The position numbers and the translations under genes were made by a program. Shown in pieces: positions 1 through 8,238 of a stretch of 64,000 bases of DNA. Source of the stretch: Archaeoglobus sp. UBA234 (lineage in GTDB: Archaea > Halobacteriota > Archaeoglobi > Archaeoglobales > Archaeoglobaceae). How positions within the stretch are numbered: position 1 is the stretch's first letter; each line of letters opens with the position of its first letter. The notes beneath the pieces were generated by a model. It saw only the letters and a list, made by a program, of their open reading frames with translations. It did not search any database and was not told the origin of the DNA. The stretch is from positions 8,579-72,578 of the forward strand of contig DACH01000019.1 in assembly GCA_002494625.1 (NCBI GenBank). Reading direction: 5' to 3'.

Positions 1-70
1 GCCATTCATAAACCAACATAACTGATGAAAAAACTGCAAGAAAACCAAACCCAACATCTTTTGCCTCCAT
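1..70 (-). CDS. Partial hypothetical membrane protein (N-terminus only)
   Basis: An open frame on the minus strand starts with ATG at 70 (MEAKDVGFGFLAVFSSVM...) and runs off the left edge after 23 codons. The visible part is hydrophobic and could be a first membrane helix. There is no clear ribosome-binding site. An AT-rich, TATA-like stretch lies about 25 nt upstream (around 95-105), which would suit a leaderless transcript. No family can be named from so little sequence. Confidence 0.35.
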   Translation of the reverse strand, partial: MEAKDVGFGFLAVFSSVMLVYEW

Positions 71-211
71 AAAATAAAATGTATCTGAGAGAATATATTG
101 ATTTCTTTGCTTTTAGTAATTACTAAAATGAAATTATCAAAGTGTGTTATTTCATCTGAAATTAAATTTCATAGAGAAAAATATTTATTTATGTGACTCA
201 AGAAGAATAGT

Positions 212-841
212 ATGGATCTGATCGATGTTGTGTTTGAGAGTGTAAATAAGACAGATAAAGTTCTGATTACCTTTCCGGACATATATAGTTTTTATGGAAT
301 ATCAAAAAAAATATCTGAATACTATAAAGACATACTGTGGTTACTGTGGACTGATGCATCGGTTGAGAGGGTCAACCATATGGGTCAGAAATTTGGTTTT
401 CCAACTGATTTCGATGCGGTTATAATTGGTTCTGGTAAATCATGTGATTTTCTGAACGAGATTGGCAGAGTGAGGATATCTAACAGCCTATCCGAAGAGT
501 TATCGAATTTTATTTCTGATGACGATGTTGCGATTTCAATGGGAATAGATTTTCTGGAGCTTTACAGGTATGACCTTAATTATGCCGTGAGAGCTATAAT
601 CGACCAGGAACGAGGGATAATGTTCAACTGTCTAACATACAATACCCAAAGAAGTGAAGTGGTGGACAGGATTTCAGCATTTCATGACTTCTACATAGAA
701 GTAAAAAAAGATGATGAACCAGCAATCACCTATCACGCCTATAAAATTAATTTAAGGCACTGTTTGAGAGGGGGGATTGCATATTTCAATGATGTTCTGC
801 CAATACCTGATAAAGAAATAGACAGTTATGAACCATTTTAG
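212..841 (+). CDS. Hypothetical protein, possibly a degenerate KaiC/RecA-fold domain
   Basis: This is a 209-residue cytosolic protein without signal peptide or membrane segment. Its alternation of short hydrophobic strands and helices recalls the KaiC/RAD55-like ATPases found in multiple copies in Archaeoglobales. A piece resembling the region after Walker A is visible (ERVNHMGQKFGF, compare a KaiC-like protein in this window at 22021-22758), but there is no P-loop, so it cannot be an ordinary ATPase. It stands alone behind an AT-rich promoter region (about 150-200). The fold assignment is inference from pattern only; the existence of the gene is more certain than its family. Confidence 0.55.
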   Translation: MDLIDVVFESVNKTDKVLITFPDIYSFYGISKKISEYYKDILWLLWTDASVERVNHMGQKFGFPTDFDAVIIGSGKSCDFLNEIGRVRISNSLSEELSNFISDDDVAISMGIDFLELYRYDLNYAVRAIIDQERGIMFNCLTYNTQRSEVVDRISAFHDFYIEVKKDDEPAITYHAYKINLRHCLRGGIAYFNDVLPIPDKEIDSYEPF

Positions 842-893
842 AGAGTTTTTATTGTCTTTGAACTTATGTGGTACTTAGCCACCGATTCAATTT

Positions 894-1214
894 TTAAGGT
901 TCAGTTTTTTCAGCCTTTGGTAAAGCTTTGTTTATCTCCTCCAGCAACACATCATCTTCCTTCCCCTCGGGATCAATTCCGAGGTCACGGGCAATTTTTT
1001 CTAGTTTGGTTCTTTTTTCAGTCTGGGTGTATTTACCTTCGGCAAGATCCTTTTCAAATCTTCTCAGCTCAATTTCTGCCTCTCTCTGAGCTTTTTTGAA
1101 TTCACCCATGCTTTTACCAAGGCTTCTTGCGAGTTCAGGCAGTTTACTCGCTCCGAACAGCAGAAAAGCTATAATCAGGATTGCAAGCAGCTCATTCGGT
1201 CCTACAGAAAACAT
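894..1214 (-). CDS. tatA: Sec-independent translocase subunit TatA
   Basis: TatA forms the protein-conducting element of the twin-arginine pathway, which exports folded (often cofactor-bearing) proteins. The 106 residues show the classic layout: one N-terminal membrane helix (about residues 7-22), the FGxxKLPELARSLGKSMGEFKKA amphipathic-helix pattern, then a charged, Lys/Glu-rich tail. The start is fixed by a GGAGGTG site five bases before the ATG at 1214. A second TatA/B-type gene lies directly upstream on the same strand, so the two probably work together; tatC is not in the window. Confidence 0.92.
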   Translation of the reverse strand: MFSVGPNELLAILIIAFLLFGASKLPELARSLGKSMGEFKKAQREAEIELRRFEKDLAEGKYTQTEKRTKLEKIARDLGIDPEGKEDDVLLEEINKALPKAEKTEP

Positions 1215-1304
1215 CCATACACCTCCACACCTTTTAAATCCAGACAGATTTTAAATCTTCCTCTGATTTCAATTATTTTAATCTTTCTTTCAACTTTTCT
1301 TTCA

Positions 1305-1655
1305 TTAATCTTTCTCTCCTTCATTCTCCTGTTTTACTTCCCGATTCTTTATTTCTTTTGGTAGATCATCATCCGAATCCATCAAAAGTCTCTTTATGTT
1401 CTCATCCATTTCAAGTTTTTTTGGTTCCAGTTCAGATTTGATTATCTCATCGATATTTTTTCTTGAGAGTAGATCAAGCAAATCCTTATCCGGTAATTTG
1501 TATCCATACAGAACTTCCAGTTCAAATCTCTTTCTGGCTTTTTTATACTCTGCATAAAGCCTTCCAAGTGTTCTGAATATTTCGGGCAGTCTTTCAGGTC
1601 CGAGAAGAATGATTGCGAGAATTACAATTATGCCAAGCTCGCCCCAACCAAACAT
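1305..1655 (-). CDS. tatB: TatA/TatB-family translocase protein (TatB-like)
   Basis: The 116-residue protein has one N-terminal helix followed by the GPERLPEIFRTLGRLYAEYKKA motif. The GPERLP sequence after the hinge is typical of TatB rather than TatA, which usually has FGxxKLP. The long acidic, charged tail (residues 60-116) also fits TatB. It lies 11 nt behind the YbjQ-family gene and 90 nt before tatA, so the three are probably cotranscribed. The ribosome-binding site is weak (AAGGT). TatB binds substrate with TatC; assignment as TatB rather than a second TatA is inferred from motifs. Confidence 0.85.
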   Translation of the reverse strand: MFGWGELGIIVILAIILLGPERLPEIFRTLGRLYAEYKKARKRFELEVLYGYKLPDKDLLDLLSRKNIDEIIKSELEPKKLEMDENIKRLLMDSDDDLPKEIKNREVKQENEGEKD

Positions 1656-1666
1656 ATTATCGCAAT

Positions 1667-1987
1667 TCAGACCTTTTTCAGTTTTACGGCAGTTCCATAG
1701 GCAAGAAGCTCAGCTGCTCCAGCCATTGTTTGGGAAGTTGCAAAGCGAACGTTTACAACTGCATCGGCTCCAAGCTTCTCTGCTTCTTTGACCATCCTGT
1801 TCAGAGCCTCTTTTCTTGCATCTGAAAGCATCTCTGTGTATTCCTGGAGTTCTCCTCCGACTATGTTCTTCAAACCAGCAAGAATATCCTTACCTATGTG
1901 TTTCGCTCTGACAGTATTGCCCGTTACAACTCCGATTATCTCCTCGATTTCATAACCCGGTACAAATTCGGTGTTTGTTACTATCAT
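1667..1987 (-). CDS. YbjQ/UPF0145 family protein
   Basis: A 106-residue protein of the YbjQ (UPF0145, heavy-metal-binding-domain) family. Visible signatures are the N-terminal TxFVPGYEIEEIIGVVTGNTVRA block and the C-terminal GADAVVNVRF block, which form the small pentameric ring fold known for this family. Its biochemical role is not established. I chose the ATG at 1987 because GAGGTGTC lies just upstream; a start ten codons earlier would put that site inside the coding region. It is the middle of a probable minus-strand operon running from a small membrane protein to tatB. Confidence 0.85.
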   Translation of the reverse strand: MIVTNTEFVPGYEIEEIIGVVTGNTVRAKHIGKDILAGLKNIVGGELQEYTEMLSDARKEALNRMVKEAEKLGADAVVNVRFATSQTMAGAAELLAYGTAVKLKKV

Positions 1988-2059
1988 ACTGACACCTCTA
2001 TGTTCTATAATCCTCAAGATTATAAACTTTGTCGGGCTTTTCTGCCTTGGTAAAGGATT

Positions 2060-2257
2060 TCATTTACATTCCCCCTGATATTCTCCTTCTATGATTTCCT
2101 CTCTTTTTCTGAAAATAATTAGTCCAGTTCCTATAGCTATCAAGATTCCAGAATAGAGGAGAATGAAGGCCAATTTTAAGCCAATCACTCCAAGCAGTAA
2201 TCCTGTAGAAATGAAGAACATACCCCATCTGGTCTGACTTCTCATGGAACTAATCAT
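2060..2257 (-). CDS. Small two-helix membrane protein
   Basis: A 65-residue protein with two hydrophobic segments (about residues 12-30 and 33-48), a charged C-terminal tail and no recognisable family. The start at 2257 is supported by GAGGTG seven bases upstream and a TATA-like tttaaata about 25 nt further out (2279-2286). It probably leads the minus-strand operon into the YbjQ-family, tatB and tatA genes, which suggests but does not prove a membrane or export link. Confidence 0.65.
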   Translation of the reverse strand: MISSMRSQTRWGMFFISTGLLLGVIGLKLAFILLYSGILIAIGTGLIIFRKREEIIEGEYQGECK

Positions 2258-2367
2258 TTCCTTGACACCTCATAAATGTATTTAAACTGTTCTTTTACCA
2301 TACATCGGCTTTAGACATCCGATATATTTTTATAGGTGTCATCATTTGTTAATTTCGGTGTAATCCC
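2258..2367. promoter_or_regulatory. Divergent promoter region between the Tat-linked operon and ilvE
   Basis: This 110-nt spacer carries a TATA-like tttaaata on the minus side (2279-2286) and a TATA-like atatattttta (about 2321-2332) on the plus side for ilvE. Both are placed at usual archaeal distances from the start codons. No operator palindrome was seen. Confidence 0.5.
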
Positions 2368-3240
2368 ATGGGCTTGGTCTATATTAACGGGGAATTTGTT
2401 CCTGAAGAGGAAGCAAAGGTTAGCGTCTTTGACCATGGATTTCTCTATGGTGATGGAGTTTTCGAGGGAATCAGGGCGTATAATGGGAGGGTGTTTAAAT
2501 TAAAGGAGCATATTGACAGACTTTACGACTCGGCGAAGGTAATTGACCTCAGAATACCTGTTTCAAAGAATGAGTTTCAGGAAATTATTCTGGAAACTCT
2601 CAGAAGGAACAATTTAAGGGATGCATACATTAGACCGATTGTCACGAGAGGCATCGGAGATCTCGGTCTCGATCCTCGAAAATGCCCTAACCCGAACATC
2701 ATTGTTATAACACAGGAATGGGGGAAGCTTTACGGAGATCTTTATGAGAAGGGATTGAAAGCTGTGACAGTTTGCATAAGGAGAAATGCTATCGATGCTT
2801 TACCTCCGAGCATAAAGTCGATGAACTACCTCAACAACATCCTCGCAAAGATCGAAGCCAATGCAAAGGGTGGAGATGAAGCAATATTTCTCGATTCCAA
2901 TGGTTACCTCTCTGAGGGGAGTGGAGACAATATCTTTATTGTAAAAGATGGTGAGATAATGACACCTCCCACCCTGAACAATCTGAGGGGAATTACAAGA
3001 GCCGTAACAATTGAGTTAATTCAGAAGGAAGGGATTCCGTTCAAAGAAATTAATCTTGGACTCTATGATCTTTATTCTGCTGATGAGGTGTTTGTTACAG
3101 GTACAGCAGCAGAAATAGCTCCGATTACAGTCATAGATGGTAGAGCAGTTGGAGATGGTAAGCCCGGGAAAATTACGAAAAAGCTTATGGAAGAGTTCAG
3201 AAAGCTGACAGAAAGTGAGGGAACACCAATTTACGAATGA
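2368..3240 (+). CDS. ilvE: Branched-chain amino acid aminotransferase
   Basis: A fold-type IV PLP aminotransferase (290 residues) that transfers the amino group between Glu/2-oxoglutarate and Leu, Ile or Val. The Schiff-base lysine is Lys150 in [12 protein letters not shown]. The [20 protein letters not shown] block near residue 22 and EGSGDNIF near 190 are family signatures. It opens an amino-acid operon: the stop overlaps the start of the ACT protein (ATGA), followed by homoserine dehydrogenase. The ATG follows a modest GGTGTAAT site. Other class IV enzymes (D-amino acid transaminase, ADC lyase) are less likely given the length and signatures. Confidence 0.94.
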   Translation: MGLVYINGEFVPEEEAKVSVFDHGFLYGDGVFEGIRAYNGRVFKLKEHIDRLYDSAKVIDLRIPVSKNEFQEIILETLRRNNLRDAYIRPIVTRGIGDLGLDPRKCPNPNIIVITQEWGKLYGDLYEKGLKAVTVCIRRNAIDALPPSIKSMNYLNNILAKIEANAKGGDEAIFLDSNGYLSEGSGDNIFIVKDGEIMTPPTLNNLRGITRAVTIELIQKEGIPFKEINLGLYDLYSADEVFVTGTAAEIAPITVIDGRAVGDGKPGKITKKLMEEFRKLTESEGTPIYE

Positions 3241-3758
3241 GTATTATGGCAGTAATTTCAGTAGTTGTTGAGCTTCAGGATAAACCCGGACAGCTTTTGA
3301 AGGCACTTGAACCAATATCGAGGGAAGGAGGAAATATACTCAGCATCATCCATCAGAGGGACAAAATGACCCCGCTGAAAAAAGTACCCGTTGAGATCTC
3401 TTTCTCAGTTGATAATCAAAAAACAGCTCTTAGAATTCTTAATAGGTTAAGGGAAGAGGGACTGAGTGTCAAGAGCTTCAATGAAGTCAGATTGCTGGCA
3501 ACAACTTCAGTTATGATAATTGGACATATTGTTAAAACGGACTTGAGCGACACAATAAACAGAATCGATTCCACTGGCTTTGCAGAAGTTGTTGATATGG
3601 AAATAACGATGCCTGAAGTCAATAAACCCTCAACAGCCATGATAACAATTTCGGCAACGGGAAAAGAGAAGCTTGAAGAGGCGCTCGAAATACTGAAAAG
3701 TGTTTGTAGAGACAAGCATCTACTTCTTATTGAACCTGTGAATGAGGAGCTATCATGA
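3237..3758 (+). CDS. ACT-domain amino-acid-binding regulatory protein
   Basis: A 173-residue protein whose N-terminus ([26 protein letters not shown]) is an ACT domain, the small ligand-binding module that senses amino acids in biosynthetic enzymes. A second, more divergent ACT-like half seems to follow (from about residue 90). There is no catalytic domain. It overlaps ilvE by four bases and precedes homoserine dehydrogenase, so it probably senses a branched-chain or aspartate-family amino acid. This gene order is, from memory, conserved in Archaeoglobus. The regulatory role is inference. Confidence 0.8.
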   Translation: MSIMAVISVVVELQDKPGQLLKALEPISREGGNILSIIHQRDKMTPLKKVPVEISFSVDNQKTALRILNRLREEGLSVKSFNEVRLLATTSVMIIGHIVKTDLSDTINRIDSTGFAEVVDMEITMPEVNKPSTAMITISATGKEKLEEALEILKSVCRDKHLLLIEPVNEELS

Positions 3759-3782
3759 TCTCGCTTTTTGAAGGGGATATTC

Positions 3783-4778
3783 ATGATTAACATCATCCTG
3801 ATTGGATTCGGAGCTGTTGGACAGGGTGTAGCTGAGCTTCTATACAGGAAAAAAAGTGAGATAGAACGACTAATCGGTAAATACAGGGTTGTGGCAGTTT
3901 GTGATTCGAAAGGATCTGTAATTGATGAGAATGGACTGAGAATTCCTGATGTTATTGAGAGAAAGAAAAAAGGAGCTTTCGATGGCAAAAAATCCATTGA
4001 AGTTATTGAAACATTGGATTACGATCTTATGATAGAGGTAACAACTACCGATGTTCACTCTGGTGAGCCGGGTTTAACTCACATCAGACAGGCACTGGAA
4101 AGAGGGGTGAATGTCGTAACATCCAACAAGGGGCCGTTAGTGGTAGCATTCTCTGAGCTAAACAGAATGGCTGAGAAAAAGGGTTTAAGATTGATGTACG
4201 AGGCTACTGCAGGTGGAGCAATGCCTCTTATCAAACTCGCTAAAAACGATCTTGCGGGGAATGAGATCCTCTTTATTAAAGGAGTTCTCAACGGAACATG
4301 TAATTACATTTTATCAAGAATGGAGAAGGAGAGGATGACCTATTCTCAGGTGCTGGTAGAGGCTCAGGAACTCAACATTGCCGAGGCAGATCCTACTTAT
4401 GATGTCGAGGGAATAGATGCTGCTGCAAAACTTGTAATTCTTGCAAACTCACTCATGGAGATGGATTCATGTTTCAGGGATGTGGAGATAAGGGGAATAA
4501 CCGAGATAACACCTGAAGCTTTTGAAGTGGCTTCCACCAGAAATTACACAATAAGGTTAATTGCAGAGGCAAACAGAGAGAAGAGAATACTTAAAGTCTC
4601 CCCAAGACTTGTGCCATTTCACCACCCTCTTGCGATCAGGGGTACGATGAATGCAGCTCTGATAAAGACTGATCTCGCGGGCGATGTTGTTGTGATGGGT
4701 AGAGGAGCAGGAAAGTACGAGACTGCAAGTGCCATTATTTCAGACATGGTTGAGATTTATAGGAAGAGGTATGAGTGA
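3783..4778 (+). CDS. hom: Homoserine dehydrogenase
   Basis: Reduces aspartate 4-semialdehyde to homoserine with NAD(P)H on the way to threonine and methionine. The 331-residue protein begins with a Rossmann motif (IGFGAVGQGVAELL). The substrate region carries GAMPLIKLAKNDLAGNEI and GVLNGTCNYILSRM, with EADPTYDVEGIDAAAKL further on; all are family hallmarks. It lacks the C-terminal ACT domain of many bacterial enzymes, and the separate ACT gene upstream may supply that function. I chose ATG 3783, preceded by GAAGGGGAT; a TTG at 3768 would add five residues. Confidence 0.94.
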   Translation: MINIILIGFGAVGQGVAELLYRKKSEIERLIGKYRVVAVCDSKGSVIDENGLRIPDVIERKKKGAFDGKKSIEVIETLDYDLMIEVTTTDVHSGEPGLTHIRQALERGVNVVTSNKGPLVVAFSELNRMAEKKGLRLMYEATAGGAMPLIKLAKNDLAGNEILFIKGVLNGTCNYILSRMEKERMTYSQVLVEAQELNIAEADPTYDVEGIDAAAKLVILANSLMEMDSCFRDVEIRGITEITPEAFEVASTRNYTIRLIAEANREKRILKVSPRLVPFHHPLAIRGTMNAALIKTDLAGDVVVMGRGAGKYETASAIISDMVEIYRKRYE

Positions 4779-5542
4779 TGTTCACCGGATATACTGCTGT
4801 CATAGTTCTCAAATATCTATTGACATCAGCTTTTCTCCTTCGGGCATGCATAATGGATCTGAAAGAAAGGAGGGTACCCAACAGGCTGTGGAAGTACATG
4901 GTTATTGTATTATTACCACTTGAAGTATTTGAATTTCTCAATTATGGTTTCTTTGACCTGATATTTGGAGTCATTCAGTTTGTTCTTGTATTTGCTCTTG
5001 CCTATGGGCTCTACTATATTGGAGCCTATGGTGGAGCAGATGCAAAGGCATTGATGGTTTTATCATTTCTCTTTCCAGTATATCCTGTTTTGAGGGTCGG
5101 ATCAGTAACTGTACCTTACCTCAACACTGGATTTGGAGTTTTCGCCTTCTCTGTACTTTCAAACTCAGTTATTGCTGCTCCAGCTCTTGTTCTCGTTCTT
5201 TTCCTCAGGAATCTTATAAAAGAGGGTATAAAAAATTTGAGAGAGAATATCTTTTACTATTTCATTGGTTATCGAGTTGATGTGGATGCTATACCGAGAT
5301 TTCACAACCTGCTCGAGTATATTGATGTAAAGGGAAAGATCGTAAGACTGAGAAGGGGCATTGAACCGGATGAGGCAATCCTTTACAGGCTCAAAAAAGC
5401 GCATGAAAAAGGCAAAATCAGCAGAGTATGGGTTACTCCAGGCTTACCCTTTCTAATTTTTATAACAGCCGGGTTTTTCATAGCAATTTTTCTCGGAAAT
5501 CTTTTATTTGAACTAATTTCTATTTTTCTGAGCCTTTTTTAG
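4778..5542 (+). CDS. A24-family prepilin/preflagellin peptidase (FlaK-like)
   Basis: A membrane aspartyl protease that removes the leader of type IV pilin-like or archaellin precursors. The two catalytic aspartates are visible in MDLKERRVPN (about residue 26) and in GGADAK (about residue 87). Several hydrophobic helices surround them. A soluble segment (about residues 150-215) and a final helix resemble the FlaK/PibD C-terminal extension. The ATG shares its A with the hom stop codon (TGATG), so it is translationally coupled to an amino-acid operon to which it has no functional link. No pilin gene lies nearby. Confidence 0.83.
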   Translation: MFTGYTAVIVLKYLLTSAFLLRACIMDLKERRVPNRLWKYMVIVLLPLEVFEFLNYGFFDLIFGVIQFVLVFALAYGLYYIGAYGGADAKALMVLSFLFPVYPVLRVGSVTVPYLNTGFGVFAFSVLSNSVIAAPALVLVLFLRNLIKEGIKNLRENIFYYFIGYRVDVDAIPRFHNLLEYIDVKGKIVRLRRGIEPDEAILYRLKKAHEKGKISRVWVTPGLPFLIFITAGFFIAIFLGNLLFELISIFLSLF

Positions 5543-5603
5543 GTATATCTTTTTAGATCTATAATGTTCCTGAATACTGTTTTTTGAGCAAGTTATTTTC
5601 AAT

Positions 5604-6473
5604 TCAGTTTTTTGCTCTGCAGAACCTACCGTCAGTCTCCTTAATTTCACCCTTTCTTCTAAGAATTTCAAGGTGTTTTATAATCATGTTCCTTTCGAAA
5701 AAATCGAGAATTTCTTTTGCATAAGGTTTTTTGCCGTAGAATGGAGAAATTTCCACGATTTCTTCTACTGTTTTGCCATTAGAACCATCCAAGATTTCAA
5801 GAATCTTTCTTTCTCTATCCTCAAATACCTGGATATACCTGTCAATCAACCTTTCAGCTTCATCTCTTTTAACAGGATTTCTGTGGGATGAAATGAATAT
5901 TTCAAAATCGATTTTTTTAACATCTTCAATGCTTTTTCTGAAGAGTTCCGGGTCACTTTCTGGATTTCCATACCATGGTCCGAAACCAGTCAAATCGATA
6001 TCTGCCCCGTAGAGGATCCTGCCATCGATGAGGAAAACATGCATGTCCATTGTATGTCCGGGAAGTTTGATCGCTTCAATTTCAGGCTCTTTATTTAAAA
6101 TCTCACCGTCACCATATTTTTCTGACTGAAAGGATTTCATGCCTGTAGTACTGATTATAAAAAACTTCCATATCTCAGCAAGCTCCTTTCCCACAAACCT
6201 GAGTGCAAGCGAATCGAGGCTTGTATCAAACCCTTCTGGAGAAAAAACCTTTTTATGCTTCTCGTTGAAAATCCAGGAGCCGCTTGAGTGATCGGGGTGA
6301 TTGTGGGAAAATACAAGTTTTTTTGCTTTTCTCTCAAGCTCACCTACAACAGTAGTTCCCGCACCTGCATCTATCAAAACATCATCAACAAGGAGACAGT
6401 TGCAGTAGGGAAATTTACCTCTGTTCTCGCCTTCAATGAAATATATGTCTCTTTCGATTTTTTGAACCTTCAC
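5604..6473 (-). CDS. Metallo-beta-lactamase-fold hydrolase (LACTB2-like)
   Basis: A 289-residue MBL-fold protein with the zinc motif SHNHPDHSSG, further metal ligands in KLPGHTMD and DIDLTGFGPWYG, and a C-terminal helical, winged-helix-like segment of about 90 residues as in LACTB2-type proteins. Substrates of such proteins range from thioesters to RNA, so the reaction is not known. A clear paralogue is encoded at 20113-20973, sharing the GPWYG motif and the same C-terminal layout. It is single-gene and convergent with the A24 peptidase gene. Confidence 0.85.
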   Translation of the reverse strand: MKVQKIERDIYFIEGENRGKFPYCNCLLVDDVLIDAGAGTTVVGELERKAKKLVFSHNHPDHSSGSWIFNEKHKKVFSPEGFDTSLDSLALRFVGKELAEIWKFFIISTTGMKSFQSEKYGDGEILNKEPEIEAIKLPGHTMDMHVFLIDGRILYGADIDLTGFGPWYGNPESDPELFRKSIEDVKKIDFEIFISSHRNPVKRDEAERLIDRYIQVFEDRERKILEILDGSNGKTVEEIVEISPFYGKKPYAKEILDFFERNMIIKHLEILRRKGEIKETDGRFCRAKN

Positions 6474-6604
6474 AGAAAAATGTAGTAAAAACTGAATTAA
6501 TCTTTTTCCGTTTCACCTTTCTTTGTGCGTAGGTTTCTGAAGGGAATATCTTTCAGAAAATTTTTGTATTATTGTGTTAACAATATCCATCTGGAGGTGT
6601 GATG

Positions 6605-7024
6605 ATGAGACCCCTTGGTGTAACTGTACTCGCCCTGCTGTATGGTATCGGAGGTGTTCTGTCGCTGATAAGTGGGGCTATGATGCTTGCCATAGCACCA
6701 TCGCTTATGAAACCCTTTGGAATGTACGAGTACATGGGAGGAATAATGGGTGGACTGAGTATAATGTACTTCGTATTTGGAGCAATAGGGATTGTAATCG
6801 CTTATGGATTATGGAATCTGAGAAACTGGGCAAGAATTGCTGTTATAGTTCTGAGTGTACTCGGTATAATCTGGAGTCTTGGAGTTATCAGCGTAATGAT
6901 GGGAGTTTCAGCAAGTCTTGGAATTTCAGGAGTGGAAGTGACTGTTATGTCAGGCATTGTGGGGATTGCAATTTATGGTGCGATTATCTGGTACATGCTC
7001 AGGGTGAGAGAGGCTTTTTCTTAG
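6605..7024 (+). CDS. Small multi-pass membrane protein
   Basis: A 139-residue protein with four hydrophobic segments (starting near residues 5, 48, 77 and 113) and almost no soluble part. The pattern resembles small DUF2127-like membrane proteins, but I cannot assign a family firmly. GGAGGTG ends five bases before ATG 6605; an ATG three bases earlier would be too close to that site. It has its own promoter region and no obvious partner. Confidence 0.7.
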   Translation: MRPLGVTVLALLYGIGGVLSLISGAMMLAIAPSLMKPFGMYEYMGGIMGGLSIMYFVFGAIGIVIAYGLWNLRNWARIAVIVLSVLGIIWSLGVISVMMGVSASLGISGVEVTVMSGIVGIAIYGAIIWYMLRVREAFS

Positions 7025-7133
7025 ATGATTTTATCTATTTTCTTTATTTCTTCGTTTATTATGTCAATTGAGGTATTGTGTTTGTAATGTACCCGACGAG
7101 AACATTTAAATACATATACGAATACGTATAATT

Positions 7134-7382
7134 ATGAAAGTTGTTCCAGTCAGATTGGATGATAGAAAACTGAAAGATTTAGATATGCTCGTCAAAGTGG
7201 GCATATACAAAAATAGGAGTGATGCTTTAAGAAAAATAATAGAAAACGGAATGAGAAAAGTTGAAGCTGAAATCGAATATCTTAAAAAAATTGATGCGAT
7301 TGTTGATAGAATAATCGACTCCGACCTCAATTTTGGTGGAGTGTTGAGGAAATCACTGGAAGAGGGGAGAGATAGATGGTAG
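7134..7382 (+). CDS. Ribbon-helix-helix antitoxin (VapB-like)
   Basis: An 82-residue protein whose first 45 residues (VVPVRLDDRKLKDLDMLV KVGIYKNRSDALRKII) follow the ribbon-helix-helix DNA-binding pattern. The C-terminal part (about 55-82) is charged and would bind the toxin. Its last codons overlap the start of the PIN-domain gene, the usual layout of a type II toxin-antitoxin pair. Autoregulation is expected. The TATA-like tttaaatacat at 7107-7117 lies about 20 nt from the ATG, so the transcript may be leaderless or nearly so. Confidence 0.85.
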   Translation: MKVVPVRLDDRKLKDLDMLVKVGIYKNRSDALRKIIENGMRKVEAEIEYLKKIDAIVDRIIDSDLNFGGVLRKSLEEGRDRW

Positions 7383-7867
7383 TATATATCGATACGAGTG
7401 TAATAGTGTCAGCCATCGATAGAGGAGATGAAAGAAACAGGGATGCCGACAAATTTCTTTTAAGAGAGAAGGAAAAGGTAATCTCTCCCCTCGTGTTGAT
7501 TGAAATTTTTTCGGTAGTTTCGAGGAATTCTGATAGATTAATATCTGGACTTGACTTAGAAATTAATGAAGAGGACTTACCTGCAGTAATCACAAGATTG
7601 GGTGTGAAAAAATATGAGTTAAATCTTCTCTACTCTTTTGATAAGGAATTCACAATATTTGGGGAAGTTCCGGCTGAAATTAAGCTCGCATTCACACTTG
7701 CACCAAAATTAAAGCTTAGAACTTTGGATTTACTGCATTTAAGCAATGCGTGGAATTTCAAATTAAATGGATACGGTGTGGATGAATTTGCAACTTTTGA
7801 CAATGGGATTTTAAGAAAGACTGGTAAGATTGAAGAACTAACAGGTATCAGGGTGATTGAACCTTAA
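7376..7867 (+). CDS. PIN-domain ribonuclease toxin (VapC-like)
   Basis: VapC toxins are Mg-dependent RNases, typically cutting tRNA or rRNA, held inactive by VapB. The 163-residue protein shows the PIN acidic residues in YIDTSVIVSA (Asp6), a Glu near LVLIEIFS, RTLDLLHLSNAW and ATFDNGI. It overlaps the antitoxin gene by seven bases. It is somewhat longer than typical VapC (about 130-140) because of an insertion between residues 60 and 100. The target is not known. Confidence 0.87.
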   Translation: MVVYIDTSVIVSAIDRGDERNRDADKFLLREKEKVISPLVLIEIFSVVSRNSDRLISGLDLEINEEDLPAVITRLGVKKYELNLLYSFDKEFTIFGEVPAEIKLAFTLAPKLKLRTLDLLHLSNAWNFKLNGYGVDEFATFDNGILRKTGKIEELTGIRVIEP

Positions 7868-7905
7868 CACCTGGAACCACTCAAAAATATAAAAAATCAA
7901 AAAAT

Positions 7906-8097
7906 TTAGCTGAAGGTAACTTTTCCTCCTGATAGAGCGTTTAGTATGGCAGTCAGGGCACCGAGAATAATCGCCGCAACTATTCCTCCAATGAGATATT
8001 TCTTGTCCCCCTCAGTATCTCCTCTTGCTACATTTATTGCTCCAAAGACTGTTACACCAAATACAGCTATCCAGGCAATCCAGTAATAAAAAATAAT
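7906..8097 (-). CDS. Possible small two-helix membrane protein with no ordinary start codon
   Basis: On the minus strand a frame reads through two clean hydrophobic segments (YYWIAWIAVFGVTVFGA and YLIGGIVAAIILGALTAIL) joined by the polar stretch RGDTEGDKK and ends at TAA (7906-7908). Codon choice looks like real coding sequence. Between the previous in-frame stop and the first helix there is no ATG, GTG or TTG; the only candidates are ATT codons at 8097 and 8094, with GGGTG about nine bases upstream. It is either a gene with a rare ATT start, a gene whose start was lost, or has a sequencing indel. Family unknown. Confidence 0.45.
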   Translation of the reverse strand: MIFYYWIAWIAVFGVTVFGAINVARGDTEGDKKYLIGGIVAAIILGALTAILNALSGGKVTFS

Positions 8098-8163
8098 TTT
8101 AAATTACACCCTAAACCTCAATTGGTTCTCAGAATAAGTCGGATTGTTGAACCCATTTGGGAA

Positions 8164-8238
8164 TGGGCCCGGAGGGATTTGAACCCTCGACCGCCCGGTT
8201 ATGAGCCGGACGCTCTAACCTGGCTAAGCTACGGGCCC
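8164..8238 (-). tRNA. tRNA with CAU anticodon (elongator Met, or Ile2)
   Basis: A 75-nt cloverleaf on the minus strand: acceptor GGGCCCG/CGGGCCC, D stem GCTT/GAGC, anticodon stem TCCGG/CCGGG around the loop CTCATAA, T stem GAGGG/CCCTC with loop TTCAAAT, and discriminator A. The 3' CCA is not encoded. There is no intron. A CAU anticodon is shared by elongator tRNA-Met and by tRNA-Ile2, whose C34 is converted to agmatidine in archaea. It lacks the features expected of an initiator. Elongator Met is my first choice. Confidence 0.93.

Noticed and set aside
3416..3997. 193-residue frame on the minus strand
   Set aside because: Overlaps both the ACT protein and hom on the other strand, has no ribosome-binding site and low-complexity Ser/Leu composition.
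6574..7071. 165-residue Cys/Trp-rich open frame on the plus strand
   Set aside because: It is another frame of the membrane protein gene at 6605-7024, which has the ribosome-binding site and a sensible hydrophobic pattern; the Cys/Trp bias is an artefact of the shifted frame.
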